A DNA stretch of 64,000 nt from Natrinema thermotolerans DSM 11552 (GCA_000337115.1 AOIR01000055.1:48540-112539); one strand, 5' to 3'; positions 1 to 8,316 are shown, counted from the first letter of the stretch. The notes: generated by a model from the sequence alone, not told the origin. Made by a program: numbers and translations.

Positions 1-147
1 CACGGGTTTATGCGCGCGCCGGCGATCGGACAGCGACTCGCGGCCGAGATCCTCGGCGGCGACGGGATCGACGCGTTCGACCCGACCCGGTTCGACGGCG
101 ACGAAGAATTCGAGATCGCGGAAGGAATGTCGACGGAGCCGAACTGA
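1..147 (+). CDS. FAD-dependent oxidoreductase (DAO-like), C-terminal 48 residues only
   Basis: The window opens inside a gene; only the last 48 codons and the TGA stop are present. The visible tail contains HGFMRAPAIGQRLAAEIL, the C-terminal signature of the D-amino-acid dehydrogenase / sarcosine oxidase-like FAD fold, where a Gly-Phe loop lies near the flavin and a helix ends the FAD domain. An acidic linker and ...STEPN follow. Substrate and N-terminal nucleotide-binding motif cannot be judged because they lie outside the window. It ends one base before the convergent Hsp20 gene. Confidence 0.7.
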   Translation, partial: HGFMRAPAIGQRLAAEILGGDGIDAFDPTRFDGDEEFEIAEGMSTEPN

Positions 148-148
148 C

Positions 149-640
149 TTAGTCGTCGACGGTGACCGGTTCGGTCTCGGGGTCCGTCTCCGCGGATCCG
201 GTCCGGTCGGTCTGCTCGAGCGACTCGGGACTCGGCTCCGTCTCCTGTGACGACTCTTCGAGCGACGATCCCTTCGGGATTTCGACGCTCAGCGTGCCGG
301 TTTCGGTGAGTCGGGCGGTCCCAGCGTCGGGATCGACGACGGCGTCGCCGGGCAGTTCGGCGGCGCCGGATAACGACATCCCCCGGCCGGGGAACCGCAT
401 CTCGTAGCCCTCGTGGAATCCCCGGAAGCGATCGATCCGGATCTTGACGGTGCCATCGAGATATCGGACCTGCACGTCGTCGGGTTCGGCACCGGGTGCG
501 TCGAAGACGACCCGATAGGCGTCGTCGTTCTCGAGGATGTCGACGGGGAGCGAACGGTGGTTCTGGACGCGGCCGCTCGCGCGCCCGATCTGTCGATACA
601 GCGTGCTGCCGACCGATTCCCCGAAATCTTGGAGGCTCAC
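149..640 (-). CDS. Hsp20/alpha-crystallin family small heat-shock protein
   Basis: 163 aa, starting at a GTG (VSLQDFGESV...). Residues about 28-122 form the alpha-crystallin domain: an LPVDILENDDAYRVVFDAPG-type opening strand pair, then a predicted beta sandwich ending in the conserved TGTLSVEIPKG strand. The last 40 residues are a disordered Glu/Ser/Thr/Pro tail. Members form oligomers that hold unfolding proteins. This copy is divergent: it lacks a clear C-terminal I-x-I anchor, so ordinary Hsp20 oligomer assembly is uncertain. It is convergent with the oxidoreductase tail. The first 200 bp upstream hold no gene. Confidence 0.85.
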   Translation of the reverse strand: MSLQDFGESVGSTLYRQIGRASGRVQNHRSLPVDILENDDAYRVVFDAPGAEPDDVQVRYLDGTVKIRIDRFRGFHEGYEMRFPGRGMSLSGAAELPGDAVVDPDAGTARLTETGTLSVEIPKGSSLEESSQETEPSPESLEQTDRTGSAETDPETEPVTVDD

Positions 641-841
641 GGGACCTCACCCCGGGCGAGACGGCCGGTGCGGGCGGCGGTCGTGGGGACCGAGAGAAGG
701 GACTGACAGTACGTGGGAGACATGGCCGTACGAACGGATACGTGAGCCCGTTTCATATCTCTTTTGCCCATGCCAAAAGAAACGTCAGACGCGCGGCTCG
801 ACACCGTCCCAGCAAGGCGACGGACGGACGCCACTCCCCCG

Positions 842-1000
842 TCAGAGTTCGACCCGCTCGAGGCAGTCGGTCCCCCCACAGACCGGACACGACAGGTCGG
901 TGACGTCGAGGTCGTCGGGAACGTCGTAGGTGTAGTGGTTCTCGAAGATATCGAGAAAACAGTCGTCGTCCGTACACACGATCTCTTCCGTCGGCGGCAT
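842..1000 (-). CDS. Small zinc-finger protein (DUF7559-like)
   Basis: 52 aa (MPPTEEIVCTDDDC...). It has two widely spaced Cys pairs, C-T-D-D-D-C near the N-terminus and C-P-V-C-G-G-T-D-C near the C-terminus, which together would bind one Zn2+. The residues between are acidic (FENHYTYDVPDDLDV). I chose the internal ATG at 1000 rather than an upstream ATG at 1042 because the family usually begins MPPT-E-I-x-C. It is a single-gene unit of unknown function; small haloarchaeal zinc-finger proteins of this kind are commonly regulatory or RNA-associated, but nothing here proves that. Confidence 0.75.
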   Translation of the reverse strand: MPPTEEIVCTDDDCFLDIFENHYTYDVPDDLDVTDLSCPVCGGTDCLERVEL

Positions 1001-1069
1001 ACCCGTCCGTTCGGTCGGGAAACTAATCAACATTGGCTTCACCCACGACGACTGCAGGCTCCGGCCGGC

Positions 1070-1222
1070 TCACTCCTGCTCGAGGGCCGGCTCGATGCCG
1101 GGTGCGAGGCTCGTGATGACCGCCGGGCCGTCGCGGTCCCTGACGACGAGCCCGTCCTCCTCGCGGACCGGCGGCGGTAGCGATCCGGCGGCGGCGACCG
1201 TCGACCGAGGGCGTGTAGTCAC
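1070..1222 (-). CDS. Possible 50-aa hypothetical protein
   Basis: A GTG-initiated frame (VTTRPRSTVAAAG...) ends ...SLAPGIEPALEQE. Third codon positions are almost all G/C and a CTC-GAG Leu-Glu pair is in frame, as in real genes here. An ATG at 1255 in the same frame would overlap the start of the divergent radical SAM gene, so the GTG is preferred. No recognisable domain, no Cys cluster, no membrane segment. It could equally be a shadow in an otherwise gene-free 250-bp gap; conservation would decide. Confidence 0.3.
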   Translation of the reverse strand: MTTRPRSTVAAAGSLPPPVREEDGLVVRDRDGPAVITSLAPGIEPALEQE

Positions 1223-1253
1223 CGTTTTACCCCTCGAGGCGCTACCGGGAGCC

Positions 1254-2981
1254 ATGACTGACCCCGAGACGCTGTCGGTGACGATCGTCGACGGCTACGT
1301 CGACGAGCCCGCACACTTCGGGGTGCCGCCGTACATCTCGACGTATCCCCGGTACGCGGCGGGTGCGCTCGTCGACGCGGGCGTCCCGCGCGAGCAAATC
1401 ACCTATCACACGATCGACCGACTCCGCGACGAGCCCGATTACTGGCGGGACGTCGACGAGGCCGACCTCCTGCTCTATCTGGGCGGGATGACCGTTCCCG
1501 GCAAGTACGTCGGCGGGACGCCGGCCGAACCCGACGAGGTCCGCAAACTGGCCTGGACCGCCACCGGCACAAGCCTGATGGGCGGCCCCGTCAAGTTCGG
1601 CGTCGGCGAGGAAAACGCCGGCGCGACCGAGACCGAACGGCAGGATCTTGACTTCGATTTCGTCGCCAAGGGCGACGTCGAGGCCGCCGTTCACGACCTC
1701 GTCGAGAGCGGCCTCGAGGGCTTCAACAACCGGATGCGAGACATCGAGGAGGTCTCGCGGTGGGCACGGGAGGGCGCGTTCGTCGTCGAACAGCATCCCA
1801 ACCATCCGGACCATCTCATCGCCGAACTCGAGACCTCGCGGGGCTGTGCGTATCGGTGTTCGTTCTGTACGGAGCCGCTCTATGGCAACCCCGAGTTCCG
1901 ACCGCCGCCGACGGTCGTCGGCGAGGTCGACGCCCTCTCCGATTACGGCGTCAAACACTTCCGGCTCGGCCGGCAGGCCGACATCCTCGCCTACGGCGGG
2001 GATGGCGAGGCGCCCAATCCCGACGCCCTGCGCCAACTCTACGGCGGCATCCGCGAGGTCGCGCCCGACCTCGAGACGTTGCATCTGGACAATATGAACC
2101 CCATCACGATCGTCGAGTGGCCCGAGCAGAGCCGCGAGGGGATCCGGATCATCGCCGAACACAACACGCCCGGCGACACGGCCGCGTTCGGCCTCGAGTC
2201 GGCCGATCCGGTGGTTCAGGAGGAGAACAACCTCAACGTCACCGCCGAGGAGTGTTTCGAGGCGGTCAAGATCGTCAACCAGGAAGCGGGCTGGCGACCC
2301 GGCGAAGACCCCGGGGACGGCCCGAGCGTCGGTCGGGACACCCCGAACCGGCTCCCCAAGCTGCTTCCCGGCATCAACCTCCTGCACGGACTCAAGGGCG
2401 AGCGCGAGGAAACCTACGAGCGCAACCGCGAGTTCCTCCAGCGAGTCTACGACGAGGGCTACATGCTCCGGCGGATCAATATCCGGCAGGTGATGGCCTT
2501 CGACGGCACCGACATGAGCGACACCGGGGCCGAGATCGCCAACGACCACAAACAGCTGTTCAAACGCTACAAGAAGCGGGTCCGCGAGGAGATCGACAAC
2601 CCCATGCTCGAGCGGGTCGCCCCGCTCGGCACCGTCCTCCCCGACGTTCACCTCGAGTACCATCAGGACGGCAAGACCTTCGGCCGCCAACTCGGCACCT
2701 ACCCCCTGCTGGTCGGGATTCCGGGCGAGCGCGAACTCGGGCGGACGATCGACGTCGCGGTCGTCGACCACGGCTACCGCTCGGTGACCGGCGTCCCCCA
2801 CCCGCTGGATCTCAACGCGGCCTCGATGGACGAACTCACCGCCATCCCCGGCATCGGGGACAGTACCGCCGGCGACATCGTCGTCGACCGCCCCTACGAG
2901 ACCCTGTCCGATGCCGACTTCGGTACCGAGGTCGACCTCTCGCGGCTCGCGACGGTTCGCCCCCTCGAGCGCGCGGACTGA
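1254..2981 (+). CDS. Radical SAM protein with C-terminal helix-hairpin-helix
   Basis: 575 aa from the ATG at 1254 (MTDPETLSV...); longer frames upstream would overlap the promoter region. The N-terminal ~190 residues form an alpha/beta domain like the B12-binding-type region of this radical SAM branch. The cluster motif C-A-Y-R-C-S-F-C (Cx3Cx2C) near residue 200 holds the 4Fe-4S cluster that cleaves SAM. It is followed by a TIM-barrel-like core with LHLDNMNP and FGLESADP strands. The last ~70 residues carry LNAASMDELTAIPGIGDS, a helix-hairpin-helix typical of nucleic-acid binding. Substrate unknown; a tRNA- or DNA-linked reaction is an inference from that tail. Confidence 0.88.
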   Translation: MTDPETLSVTIVDGYVDEPAHFGVPPYISTYPRYAAGALVDAGVPREQITYHTIDRLRDEPDYWRDVDEADLLLYLGGMTVPGKYVGGTPAEPDEVRKLAWTATGTSLMGGPVKFGVGEENAGATETERQDLDFDFVAKGDVEAAVHDLVESGLEGFNNRMRDIEEVSRWAREGAFVVEQHPNHPDHLIAELETSRGCAYRCSFCTEPLYGNPEFRPPPTVVGEVDALSDYGVKHFRLGRQADILAYGGDGEAPNPDALRQLYGGIREVAPDLETLHLDNMNPITIVEWPEQSREGIRIIAEHNTPGDTAAFGLESADPVVQEENNLNVTAEECFEAVKIVNQEAGWRPGEDPGDGPSVGRDTPNRLPKLLPGINLLHGLKGEREETYERNREFLQRVYDEGYMLRRINIRQVMAFDGTDMSDTGAEIANDHKQLFKRYKKRVREEIDNPMLERVAPLGTVLPDVHLEYHQDGKTFGRQLGTYPLLVGIPGERELGRTIDVAVVDHGYRSVTGVPHPLDLNAASMDELTAIPGIGDSTAGDIVVDRPYETLSDADFGTEVDLSRLATVRPLERAD

Positions 2982-3131
2982 TTCCGTGCGTCTGGGACCG
3001 TCACACACTCGCATGGTCCCTCGAGCCCGCCGGTCGAACAGGTACACAAGCCTCTTTCCCCGTCAATCGACGGCTCGGTGTCGGTAGTTCTATTATGGAT
3101 GGGTCTCTGCAATGAAATAGAGGGTCTACCT

Positions 3132-3542
3132 GTGGAGATATCTGAAAAGCTGCTGTGTCTGTTCAGTACGGACGTTTCGGAGGAAGAGGATCGCTACGTC
3201 ATCGAAGTACCCCGTCAGGAGGTCGAAACCGGCGACATCGACCCCGGCGAGGTCTACCGCGTCGCGCTCATTTCGCGGGACGAGGCGGCCACCGAGGACG
3301 ACTCGGGGACGGCGAGCCAGCCCCAGAGCGCACCGTCGGAGCCGCAGCCACCGGTCGACGTCGGGGAAACCCGCTACGTCGAGATCGAGGACATCGGCAA
3401 GCAGGGCGACGGCATCGCCCGCGTCGAACGCGGCTACGTCATTATCGTGCCGGGTGCCGACGTCGGCGAACGGGTCAAGATCGAAGTCACCGAGGTCAAG
3501 TCGAACTTCGCGGTCGGCGAGATCATCGAGGACACCTTCTAG
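3132..3542 (+). CDS. TRAM-domain protein
   Basis: 136 aa from the GTG at 3132 (VEISEKLLCLFS...). The N-terminal 45 residues form a short haloarchaeal domain (EEEDRYVIEVPRQEV). A Ser/Pro/Gln linker follows, then a C-terminal TRAM OB-fold (about residues 78-136) with the family signature VEIEDIGKQGDGIARVERG and VPGADVGERVKIEV. TRAM domains bind tRNA or other RNA, and single-domain archaeal TRAM proteins have been linked to RNA chaperone activity. The gene stands alone and ends at a strong bidirectional terminator. Confidence 0.85.
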   Translation: MEISEKLLCLFSTDVSEEEDRYVIEVPRQEVETGDIDPGEVYRVALISRDEAATEDDSGTASQPQSAPSEPQPPVDVGETRYVEIEDIGKQGDGIARVERGYVIIVPGADVGERVKIEVTEVKSNFAVGEIIEDTF

Positions 3543-3550
3543 GACCCACC

Positions 3551-3594
3551 TTTTTTGCGCTCGGGTCGGCTTCGCCGACCACTCGCGCAAAAAA
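3551..3594. terminator. Bidirectional terminator between convergent genes
   Basis: A run TTTTTT plus GCGC (3551-3560) is mirrored by GCGC plus AAAAAA (3585-3594). Between them is the perfect hairpin GTCGGC-TTC-GCCGAC (3565-3579). Read on either strand, a GC stem is followed by a T tract. It separates the TRAM gene (+) from the YkgJ gene (-), as expected for a shared transcription stop. Confidence 0.7.
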
Positions 3595-3610
3595 TCTGGA
3601 CCAAAAAAGA

Positions 3611-3662
3611 CCGAGCGCGAGCGTCGCTCGCGCTCGGTGAAACGGCGCGCTCCGCGCGCCGT
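3611..3662. repeat. Two adjacent perfect GC hairpins
   Basis: The first hairpin is a 13-bp perfect inverted repeat with a single central base (CCGAGCGCGAGCG, 3611-3623, mirrored at 3625-3637). The second is a 9-bp stem (ACGGCGCGC at 3642-3650, 3-nt loop, partner to 3662). They sit just downstream of the YkgJ stop in its reading direction. They probably back up the terminator; the run of A/T on one side (CCAAAAAAGA, 3601-3610) supports this. Confidence 0.55.
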
Positions 3663-3713
3663 ACGATGACCGCTCCTGCGGTGCCTTCGTTCTCGAGCCA
3701 CAGCGTCTCTCCG

Positions 3714-4388
3714 TCACTCCTCGAGCGGCGTCCCGTCCGCCCGCTTCGCGCCCTCGGAGTCGTGAACGACGACCTCGCCGGGGTCGGGATCGGCGGGCGC
3801 GTACTCGTCGCGGACGGCAATGGCCTCCTCGAGTTCCCGCACGGCCCGTTCCTTCAGCGCTCGAGCCAGATCTTCGGCGTCGTCACGCGAAATGTCGCGA
3901 CCCAGTCCCTCGCACTCGTGGGCGCGGACCATGCCGGCCTCGTCGACGGCTTCACCCATCGGTTGACTGGTGCCCGCGAGCGCGACGCTGAAGGGGTAGG
4001 TGCGACAGATCAGCGGCCGGTCGTCGTGAGCGGTACACGCACCCGTGCCCGAGTCGTCTTCCTCGTAGAACGTACAGTCGCCACAGCCGTCGGTCTGGAG
4101 TGCCCACTCGAAGGTCTCGCCCTCGAGGCCGCCGTCGTCGGTCTCCGAGAGGCCGTACGGCATCGGTCGGGCGATATCGCGCCAGTCGTACTCCTCGTCG
4201 TATTCGTCGCTTTCCTCGAGATTCCGAACTTCGTCGGGAAAGACGGTCGCCGTGTGGTCGTCCGCGTCGTCGGCTTTGCAGCAGGCTCCACAGCGGGTAC
4301 ACTCGAAGCCGATCGATTCGATCGCGTCCGCGAGGTCGGCGATCGAGAGCTGGCGGGCGTCGTCGAGTTCGGCCTCGAGCGATTGCAC
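3714..4388 (-). CDS. YkgJ-family cysteine-cluster protein
   Basis: 224 aa. The N-terminal third has F-E-C-T-R-C-G-A-C-C (Cx2Cx2CC), the first half of the metal site. Further Cys residues lie in DGCGDCTFYE, GACTAHDDRP and the hallmark LICRTYPFSV. This Cx2Cx2CC plus CRxYPF pattern defines the Zn/Fe-chelating YkgJ (CxxCxxCC) family. A long helical, charged C-terminus follows. The metal and biological role are unknown for the family. It lies 30 bp downstream of the MBL-fold gene on the same strand, so co-transcription is likely. Confidence 0.85.
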   Translation of the reverse strand: MQSLEAELDDARQLSIADLADAIESIGFECTRCGACCKADDADDHTATVFPDEVRNLEESDEYDEEYDWRDIARPMPYGLSETDDGGLEGETFEWALQTDGCGDCTFYEEDDSGTGACTAHDDRPLICRTYPFSVALAGTSQPMGEAVDEAGMVRAHECEGLGRDISRDDAEDLARALKERAVRELEEAIAVRDEYAPADPDPGEVVVHDSEGAKRADGTPLEE

Positions 4389-4418
4389 GCTCGAGGGGAG
4401 GCGGTCGAGGCTGAAAAG

Positions 4419-5243
4419 TCAGTCGTCCGCGGACGGTGCAGCGCGCTCGCCGTCCCACTCGACCCGCCCCTCGACGGCGAGTTTCTCGAGGTGGGCGCGG
4501 ACCGTCGCCCGCGCGAGGTCCCGCACTCCCGAGAGGTCCTTGTCGTAGGCCGCTTCGAGGACCGCCTCGAGCGTGTCCGCGCCGCCGGTGACGGCCTCGC
4601 GGACGCGTTGCTCGCGGTCGGCCCGGTGGGTAAGCAGTCGCTCGAGAGTCTCGCGGGGCGCGTCGATCTCGGGCCCGTGACCGGGATACAGCGCCGGCGG
4701 ATCGGCCGCCCAGAGACGACGGAGAGTCGTCACGTACGCGCGCATGTCACCCTCGGGTGCGCCGACGACGACGCTACCCTCGCGGACGGCACAATCACCA
4801 CAGCAGATCGGGCCGCCGTGGCCGGCCTCGAGGGCGACGTGGTCCGGCGCGTGGCCGGGCGCGTCGAGAACGCGAACGCACTCCTCGCCGAGCGGAATTT
4901 CGGTCCCCGGCGTGACGGTGCGGTCGGGCTCGATCCCGGTCGCGTCGCGAAAGCGGTCGACGCGGCCGTAGCGGGCCCAGACCGTTGCGTCGGTTTCGGC
5001 CGCGTAGGCCGCGACGGCACCGACGTGATCGGGGTGGGTGTGGGTGACGAGGACGTGATCGACGGTTCGGTCGCGGACCGCCCGGTCGAGGGCGTCGGTT
5101 CGAGCCGCGGGGTCGACGAGGATCGCCGATTCGGGGCTGGATTCGCCGTCCGAGGTCGGTTTCGCTCCCTCGAGGAGGTACGCATTGGTGTCGCCGGACG
5201 GCGCGCGCGTCGCGACGGGGACGGACCACCGAGTAACGTGCAT
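4419..5243 (-). CDS. MBL-fold metallohydrolase (LACTB2-like)
   Basis: 274 aa from the ATG at 5243 (MHVTRWSVPVAT...). A much longer frame upstream lacks coding character and runs through the regulator gene. The metallo-beta-lactamase signature T-H-T-H-P-D-H is at about residue 70, followed by the downstream metal ligands in DAPGHAPDHV and YPGHGP. The C-terminal ~75 residues (RADREQRVREAVTGG... VRAHLEKLAVEGRV) form the winged-helix-like tail of the LACTB2 branch, whose characterised members are endoribonucleases or thioesterase-like hydrolases. Substrate here is unknown. Confidence 0.88.
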   Translation of the reverse strand: MHVTRWSVPVATRAPSGDTNAYLLEGAKPTSDGESSPESAILVDPAARTDALDRAVRDRTVDHVLVTHTHPDHVGAVAAYAAETDATVWARYGRVDRFRDATGIEPDRTVTPGTEIPLGEECVRVLDAPGHAPDHVALEAGHGGPICCGDCAVREGSVVVGAPEGDMRAYVTTLRRLWAADPPALYPGHGPEIDAPRETLERLLTHRADREQRVREAVTGGADTLEAVLEAAYDKDLSGVRDLARATVRAHLEKLAVEGRVEWDGERAAPSADD

Positions 5244-5344
5244 GTCAGGACAGTACGACCGGGTGAAAAAAGACGTATCGGCGGCGACCGGCACTCGATC
5301 CCTCTCCGCTCCCCCGAGCAGTGGAGACGTGGGCGGCGAGTCGG

Positions 5345-5626
5345 TCAGTGATTCAGGTAGTAGACCTGTTTGCGCGCGTCGCGGAAGCTGTATCGGGAGC
5401 CGACCAGTCCGACGTCCTCGAGGCGATTGAGGGCGTAGCGGACGGTGCGGTCGGGCAGCAGCGACTCCTCGGCGAGTTGGCCCTGCGAGAGCGGCGAGTC
5501 GGTCTCGAGAACTTTCGCAACGAGTTTCGCGCTCGGGGGCAGATCGCGGAGTCGGTCGCGGTATTCGTCCTCCGACAGCGTTTCTTCGGCAGCAGCGCCA
5601 CGGTCCTCGGCTGTACTCATGCTCAT
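5345..5626 (-). CDS. Small winged-helix (MarR-like) transcriptional regulator
   Basis: 93 aa using the ATG at 5626; an ATG two codons in (5620) and a GTG at 5632 are alternatives. Residues 25-90 are a compact winged helix: SAKLVAKVLETDSPLSQGQLAEESLLPDRTVRYALNRLEDVGLV, here split as helix 2 (SQGQLAEES), recognition helix (DRTVRYALNRL) and wing (GSRYSFRDARKQVYYL). This single-domain HTH is common and conserved in haloarchaea. No ligand domain. It faces the methyltransferase at 5837 across a ~210-bp AT-rich promoter region. Confidence 0.8.
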   Translation of the reverse strand: MSMSTAEDRGAAAEETLSEDEYRDRLRDLPPSAKLVAKVLETDSPLSQGQLAEESLLPDRTVRYALNRLEDVGLVGSRYSFRDARKQVYYLNH

Positions 5627-5836
5627 ACCCACTTGAGTGCAATCGCCAGTGGTAAAGCTTCCCTATATGTGGATACGAACAATGCAGTTTGTATAAGGCA
5701 TATGAATGAGGTATTAACACAATATATTGTGCCCGGCTCCGATCGACCGCAGGCGGATGGGTAACTGCCGTTGACACCGATTCGTCAGTCGACTCCAGTA
5801 TCGTTTTATCCCATCGCGACAGTAGATTCGCTCAGT
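5627..5836. promoter_or_regulatory. AT-rich divergent promoter region
   Basis: This 210-bp gap is far more AT-rich than its surroundings and holds no gene. It contains several TATA-like stretches, including CTATATG near 5665, CAATATATTG (a 10-bp palindrome near 5720) and TTTTATC near 5805. The last sits about 30 nt before the GTG start of the methyltransferase and is its likely TATA box. Facing the other way, a TTTACC element lies about 29 nt before the regulator start. Confidence 0.5.
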
Positions 5837-6544
5837 GTGAAAGGACAGGAGTGGTACCAAGCCGACGACATCGCCGAGGAATACGACGACAAGCGCTTCT
5901 CCCGGGGCGGCCAGCTGATCGACCGCCGGGAGAAGGAGGCCGTCCTCGAGGCCATCATGCCGGTCGAGGACCGCAAGGTCCTCGAGATCGCCTGTGGTAC
6001 CGGGCGGTTTACGGTCATGCTGGCCCACCAGGGGGCCGACGTCGTCGGACTCGACATCTCGGCGGCGATGTTACAGCAGGGACGACGGAAGGCGAAACAG
6101 GACGAGCTTTCGGGAACGCTGGAGTTCCTCCGGGGAGATGCGGGGCGGCTGCCGTTCCCGGACGATCACTTCGATACCGTCATCGCGATGCGGTTTTTCC
6201 ACCTCGCTGACGACCCCGAGGCCTTCCTCGAGGAGATGCGACGGGTGGCCCGCGATCAGATCGTCTTCGATACGTTCAATCGGTTCTCGAGCCGGAGCGT
6301 CTACAACTGGGCGCTGCCGATGGGGTCCCGACTCTACTCGAAGAGCGAAGTGGCGGTCCTGCTCGCGAAGACCGATCTCACGCTCGTCGACGTGGAAGAC
6401 GACTTCCTCCTTCCCTACGGGTTGTATCGATCGATTCCGAACGCGCTCGCCTCGCCACTTCGGGCGATCGACGAGGCGGTTGGGAAGCTCCCGGTCACCG
6501 ATCACTTCGCGTCGGTATCGTACTGGAACGCGCGCGTTCGGTGA
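5837..6544 (+). CDS. Class I SAM-dependent methyltransferase
   Basis: 235 aa, starting at GTG 5837 (VKGQEWYQADDIAEEYDDKR). The Rossmann SAM-binding motif is V-L-E-I-A-C-G-T-G-R-F at about residue 49, with the acidic loop VVGLDIS and motif ...FLRGDAGRLPFPDDHFDTV (post I and II). The domain is of the Methyltransf_11 kind, often acting on quinones, lipids or small metabolites. The C-terminal region may form a lid. Only 54 bp separate it from the glycosyltransferase downstream, so they may be read together. Substrate not predictable. Confidence 0.85.
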   Translation: MKGQEWYQADDIAEEYDDKRFSRGGQLIDRREKEAVLEAIMPVEDRKVLEIACGTGRFTVMLAHQGADVVGLDISAAMLQQGRRKAKQDELSGTLEFLRGDAGRLPFPDDHFDTVIAMRFFHLADDPEAFLEEMRRVARDQIVFDTFNRFSSRSVYNWALPMGSRLYSKSEVAVLLAKTDLTLVDVEDDFLLPYGLYRSIPNALASPLRAIDEAVGKLPVTDHFASVSYWNARVR

Positions 6545-6597
6545 CGGCATCGGGGTCAATCCAATCTATTTACTATCAGGAGCCCGTACCGGGACGT

Positions 6598-7497
6598 ATG
6601 GAGCTCTCGGTAGTCGTCTCGACGCTGAACGACCGGGAGCGGTTGCCGTCGTGTCTCGATGCCCTCGGGGGGCGAACGCCGTCGTCGACGGAAATCATCG
6701 TCGTCAACGGCCCGTCATCGGACGGGACCACCGGCGTCGTCCGTGATCGCGACGACGTCGACGTCCTCGTCGAGATCTCCGAGCGAAACCCCGGCGTCTC
6801 CCGGAACGCCGGCCTCGAACTCGCGACGGGAGACGCGATCGCCTTCCTCGACGGCGAGTACACGATCGATCACAGCTGGTATCCGGCCATCGAGGGGGCG
6901 ATGGCCGACGAGACCGACGTCGTCACCGGCCCCATCACCGGCGGTTCCGATCGTGAGCGCGATCGCTCGCCCCGGCGGATCGGCGGCCGGACGGTGACGG
7001 AGTTTCACGGCGACAACGTCGCCTTCGAGCGATCCGTCCTCGAGGCATTGGACGGGTTCGACGAGTACCTCGTCCAGGAAAGCGAGTGCGACTGTGCCCA
7101 CCGCGTTGCCGGCCTCGAGTACGAGGTCTCGTGGGACGCGGCGATGGCCGCCCGCCGTGAGGTCGGGACCGACGGCGGCCGGGCCGACCCCGACTGGGGG
7201 GCGACCTACCGCTCGCTGTCCTACCGACTCGCGAAGAACTACGGTCCCCGACCGAGCGTGTTCGCCCGGACCGTCGGGAGCGCGCTCCGGGACGGTGCCG
7301 GCGGCGTCCGCCGACTGGCCGCCGGCGAGGCGACGCCGACCGGCTGGGTCTCGGACGGCGTCGATGTCACCGAAAACATCGCACGCGGGCTCTGGGACGG
7401 CGTCCGCGCCCGCTATGCCGACCGCTCGAGCCGACGGAACCCCAACGGGCTCTCGGAGCGCCACGACCGGGCGGTTCGGGTCTACGACCGGCGCTGA
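6598..7497 (+). CDS. Family 2 glycosyltransferase
   Basis: 299 aa from ATG 6598. The GT-A fold starts MELSVVVSTLNDRERLPSCL, continues with EIIVVNGPSSDGT and PGVSRNAGLELATGDAIAFLDGE, the last holding the metal/nucleotide-binding acidic stretch in place of a classical DxD. The middle GDNVAFERSVLEALDGFDE segment is the acceptor side of GT2 enzymes. No C-terminal membrane helices are evident, so it acts in the cytoplasm or loosely at the membrane. A TATA-like CTATTTAC (about 6565) lies ~30 nt upstream. The haloarchaeal cousins serve surface polysaccharide or N-glycan assembly. Confidence 0.85.
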   Translation: MELSVVVSTLNDRERLPSCLDALGGRTPSSTEIIVVNGPSSDGTTGVVRDRDDVDVLVEISERNPGVSRNAGLELATGDAIAFLDGEYTIDHSWYPAIEGAMADETDVVTGPITGGSDRERDRSPRRIGGRTVTEFHGDNVAFERSVLEALDGFDEYLVQESECDCAHRVAGLEYEVSWDAAMAARREVGTDGGRADPDWGATYRSLSYRLAKNYGPRPSVFARTVGSALRDGAGGVRRLAAGEATPTGWVSDGVDVTENIARGLWDGVRARYADRSSRRNPNGLSERHDRAVRVYDRR

Positions 7498-7527
7498 CGT
7501 GCTATCACGGGCCCGCCTCACCACCTG

Positions 7528-8316
7528 TTATTCGCCGCGGAACTCGGGTTCCCGGCCCTCGAGTCGCGCCTCGAACCCTTCGCGGTAGTCGTGGGTGTCG
7601 TCTATTTCGTAGGCCAGTTGGCGCTCGTAGGCCAGCCCCTGCTCGAGGGGGGTCTCGAGGGCGGCGTTGAGGGCTTTCTTCGCGTTTCGAAGCCCGAGCG
7701 GCGCGTTCTCACAGAGGTCGTCGGCGAAGGCCTTCGCCCGCTCGTCGACGTCGTCGGTATCGACGACCTCGTGGGCCAGGCCGATGTCGGCGGCCTCCTC
7801 GGGGTCGACGAACTCGCCGGTCAGGACGATCTCTTTGGCCTTCGAGAGTCCGACCAGCCGGGGGAGCCGCTGCGTGCCCCCTGCATGGGGGAAGGTCCCC
7901 AGTTGGACCTCGAGCAGGCCGTACTTCGCGTTCCGGCCGATGATCCGGAAGTCACAGGGCAGCGTGAGTTCGAACGCGCCCGCGGGTGCGGCGCGTTTGA
8001 TGCCGGCCACGACCGGCTGCCGGGTCTCCTCGATCGTCTCGAGGACCTCGGGGAACTTGTTGCGGTCGATCTCGGCGTCGGGCTCGACCCGGTCGCGCAT
8101 CATCTCGAGGTCCATCCCGGCACAGAAGACCGGCCCCTCGCCGAGCAGGGTGGCGGCACGGATGTCTTCGTCGGCGTCGACCCGCTCGAAGGCCGTGATG
8201 AGGTCGTCCATGAGCGGGACGGTCATCGCGTTTCGCTTGTCGGGTCGCGAGAGGTAGACGTCGGCCCGGTCGTCGTGCCAGTCGATCGCCGCGAGGCCAC
8301 TGCCAACGGATTCCAT
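7528..8316 (-). CDS. Enoyl-CoA hydratase/isomerase family protein
   Basis: 262 aa crotonase. The first oxyanion-hole strand is V-F-C-A-G-M-D-L, the second is in AAPAGAFELTLPCDF. Both catalytic glutamates of enoyl-CoA hydratases are recognisable: the Glu in AFELTL and the Glu in GLLEVQLGTFPHAGGTQRL. That supports hydratase rather than a purely structural homologue. Such enzymes hydrate 2-enoyl-CoA in fatty-acid or branched-chain degradation. It is a single gene here, with no other beta-oxidation gene beside it. Confidence 0.9.
   Translation of the reverse strand: MESVGSGLAAIDWHDDRADVYLSRPDKRNAMTVPLMDDLITAFERVDADEDIRAATLLGEGPVFCAGMDLEMMRDRVEPDAEIDRNKFPEVLETIEETRQPVVAGIKRAAPAGAFELTLPCDFRIIGRNAKYGLLEVQLGTFPHAGGTQRLPRLVGLSKAKEIVLTGEFVDPEEAADIGLAHEVVDTDDVDERAKAFADDLCENAPLGLRNAKKALNAALETPLEQGLAYERQLAYEIDDTHDYREGFEARLEGREPEFRGE

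Noticed and set aside
764-1180. 138-aa frame on the plus strand over the DUF7559 gene
   Set aside because: Overlaps the better supported zinc-finger gene; a TCTTTTG-N7-CAAAAGA dyad near 760-780 was noted but is too weak to call an operator.
1242-3047. 600-aa minus-strand frame opposite the radical SAM gene
   Set aside because: A shadow of the plus-strand gene: valine- and arginine-rich with no domain, whereas the plus strand has a Cx3Cx2C motif and clean codon use.
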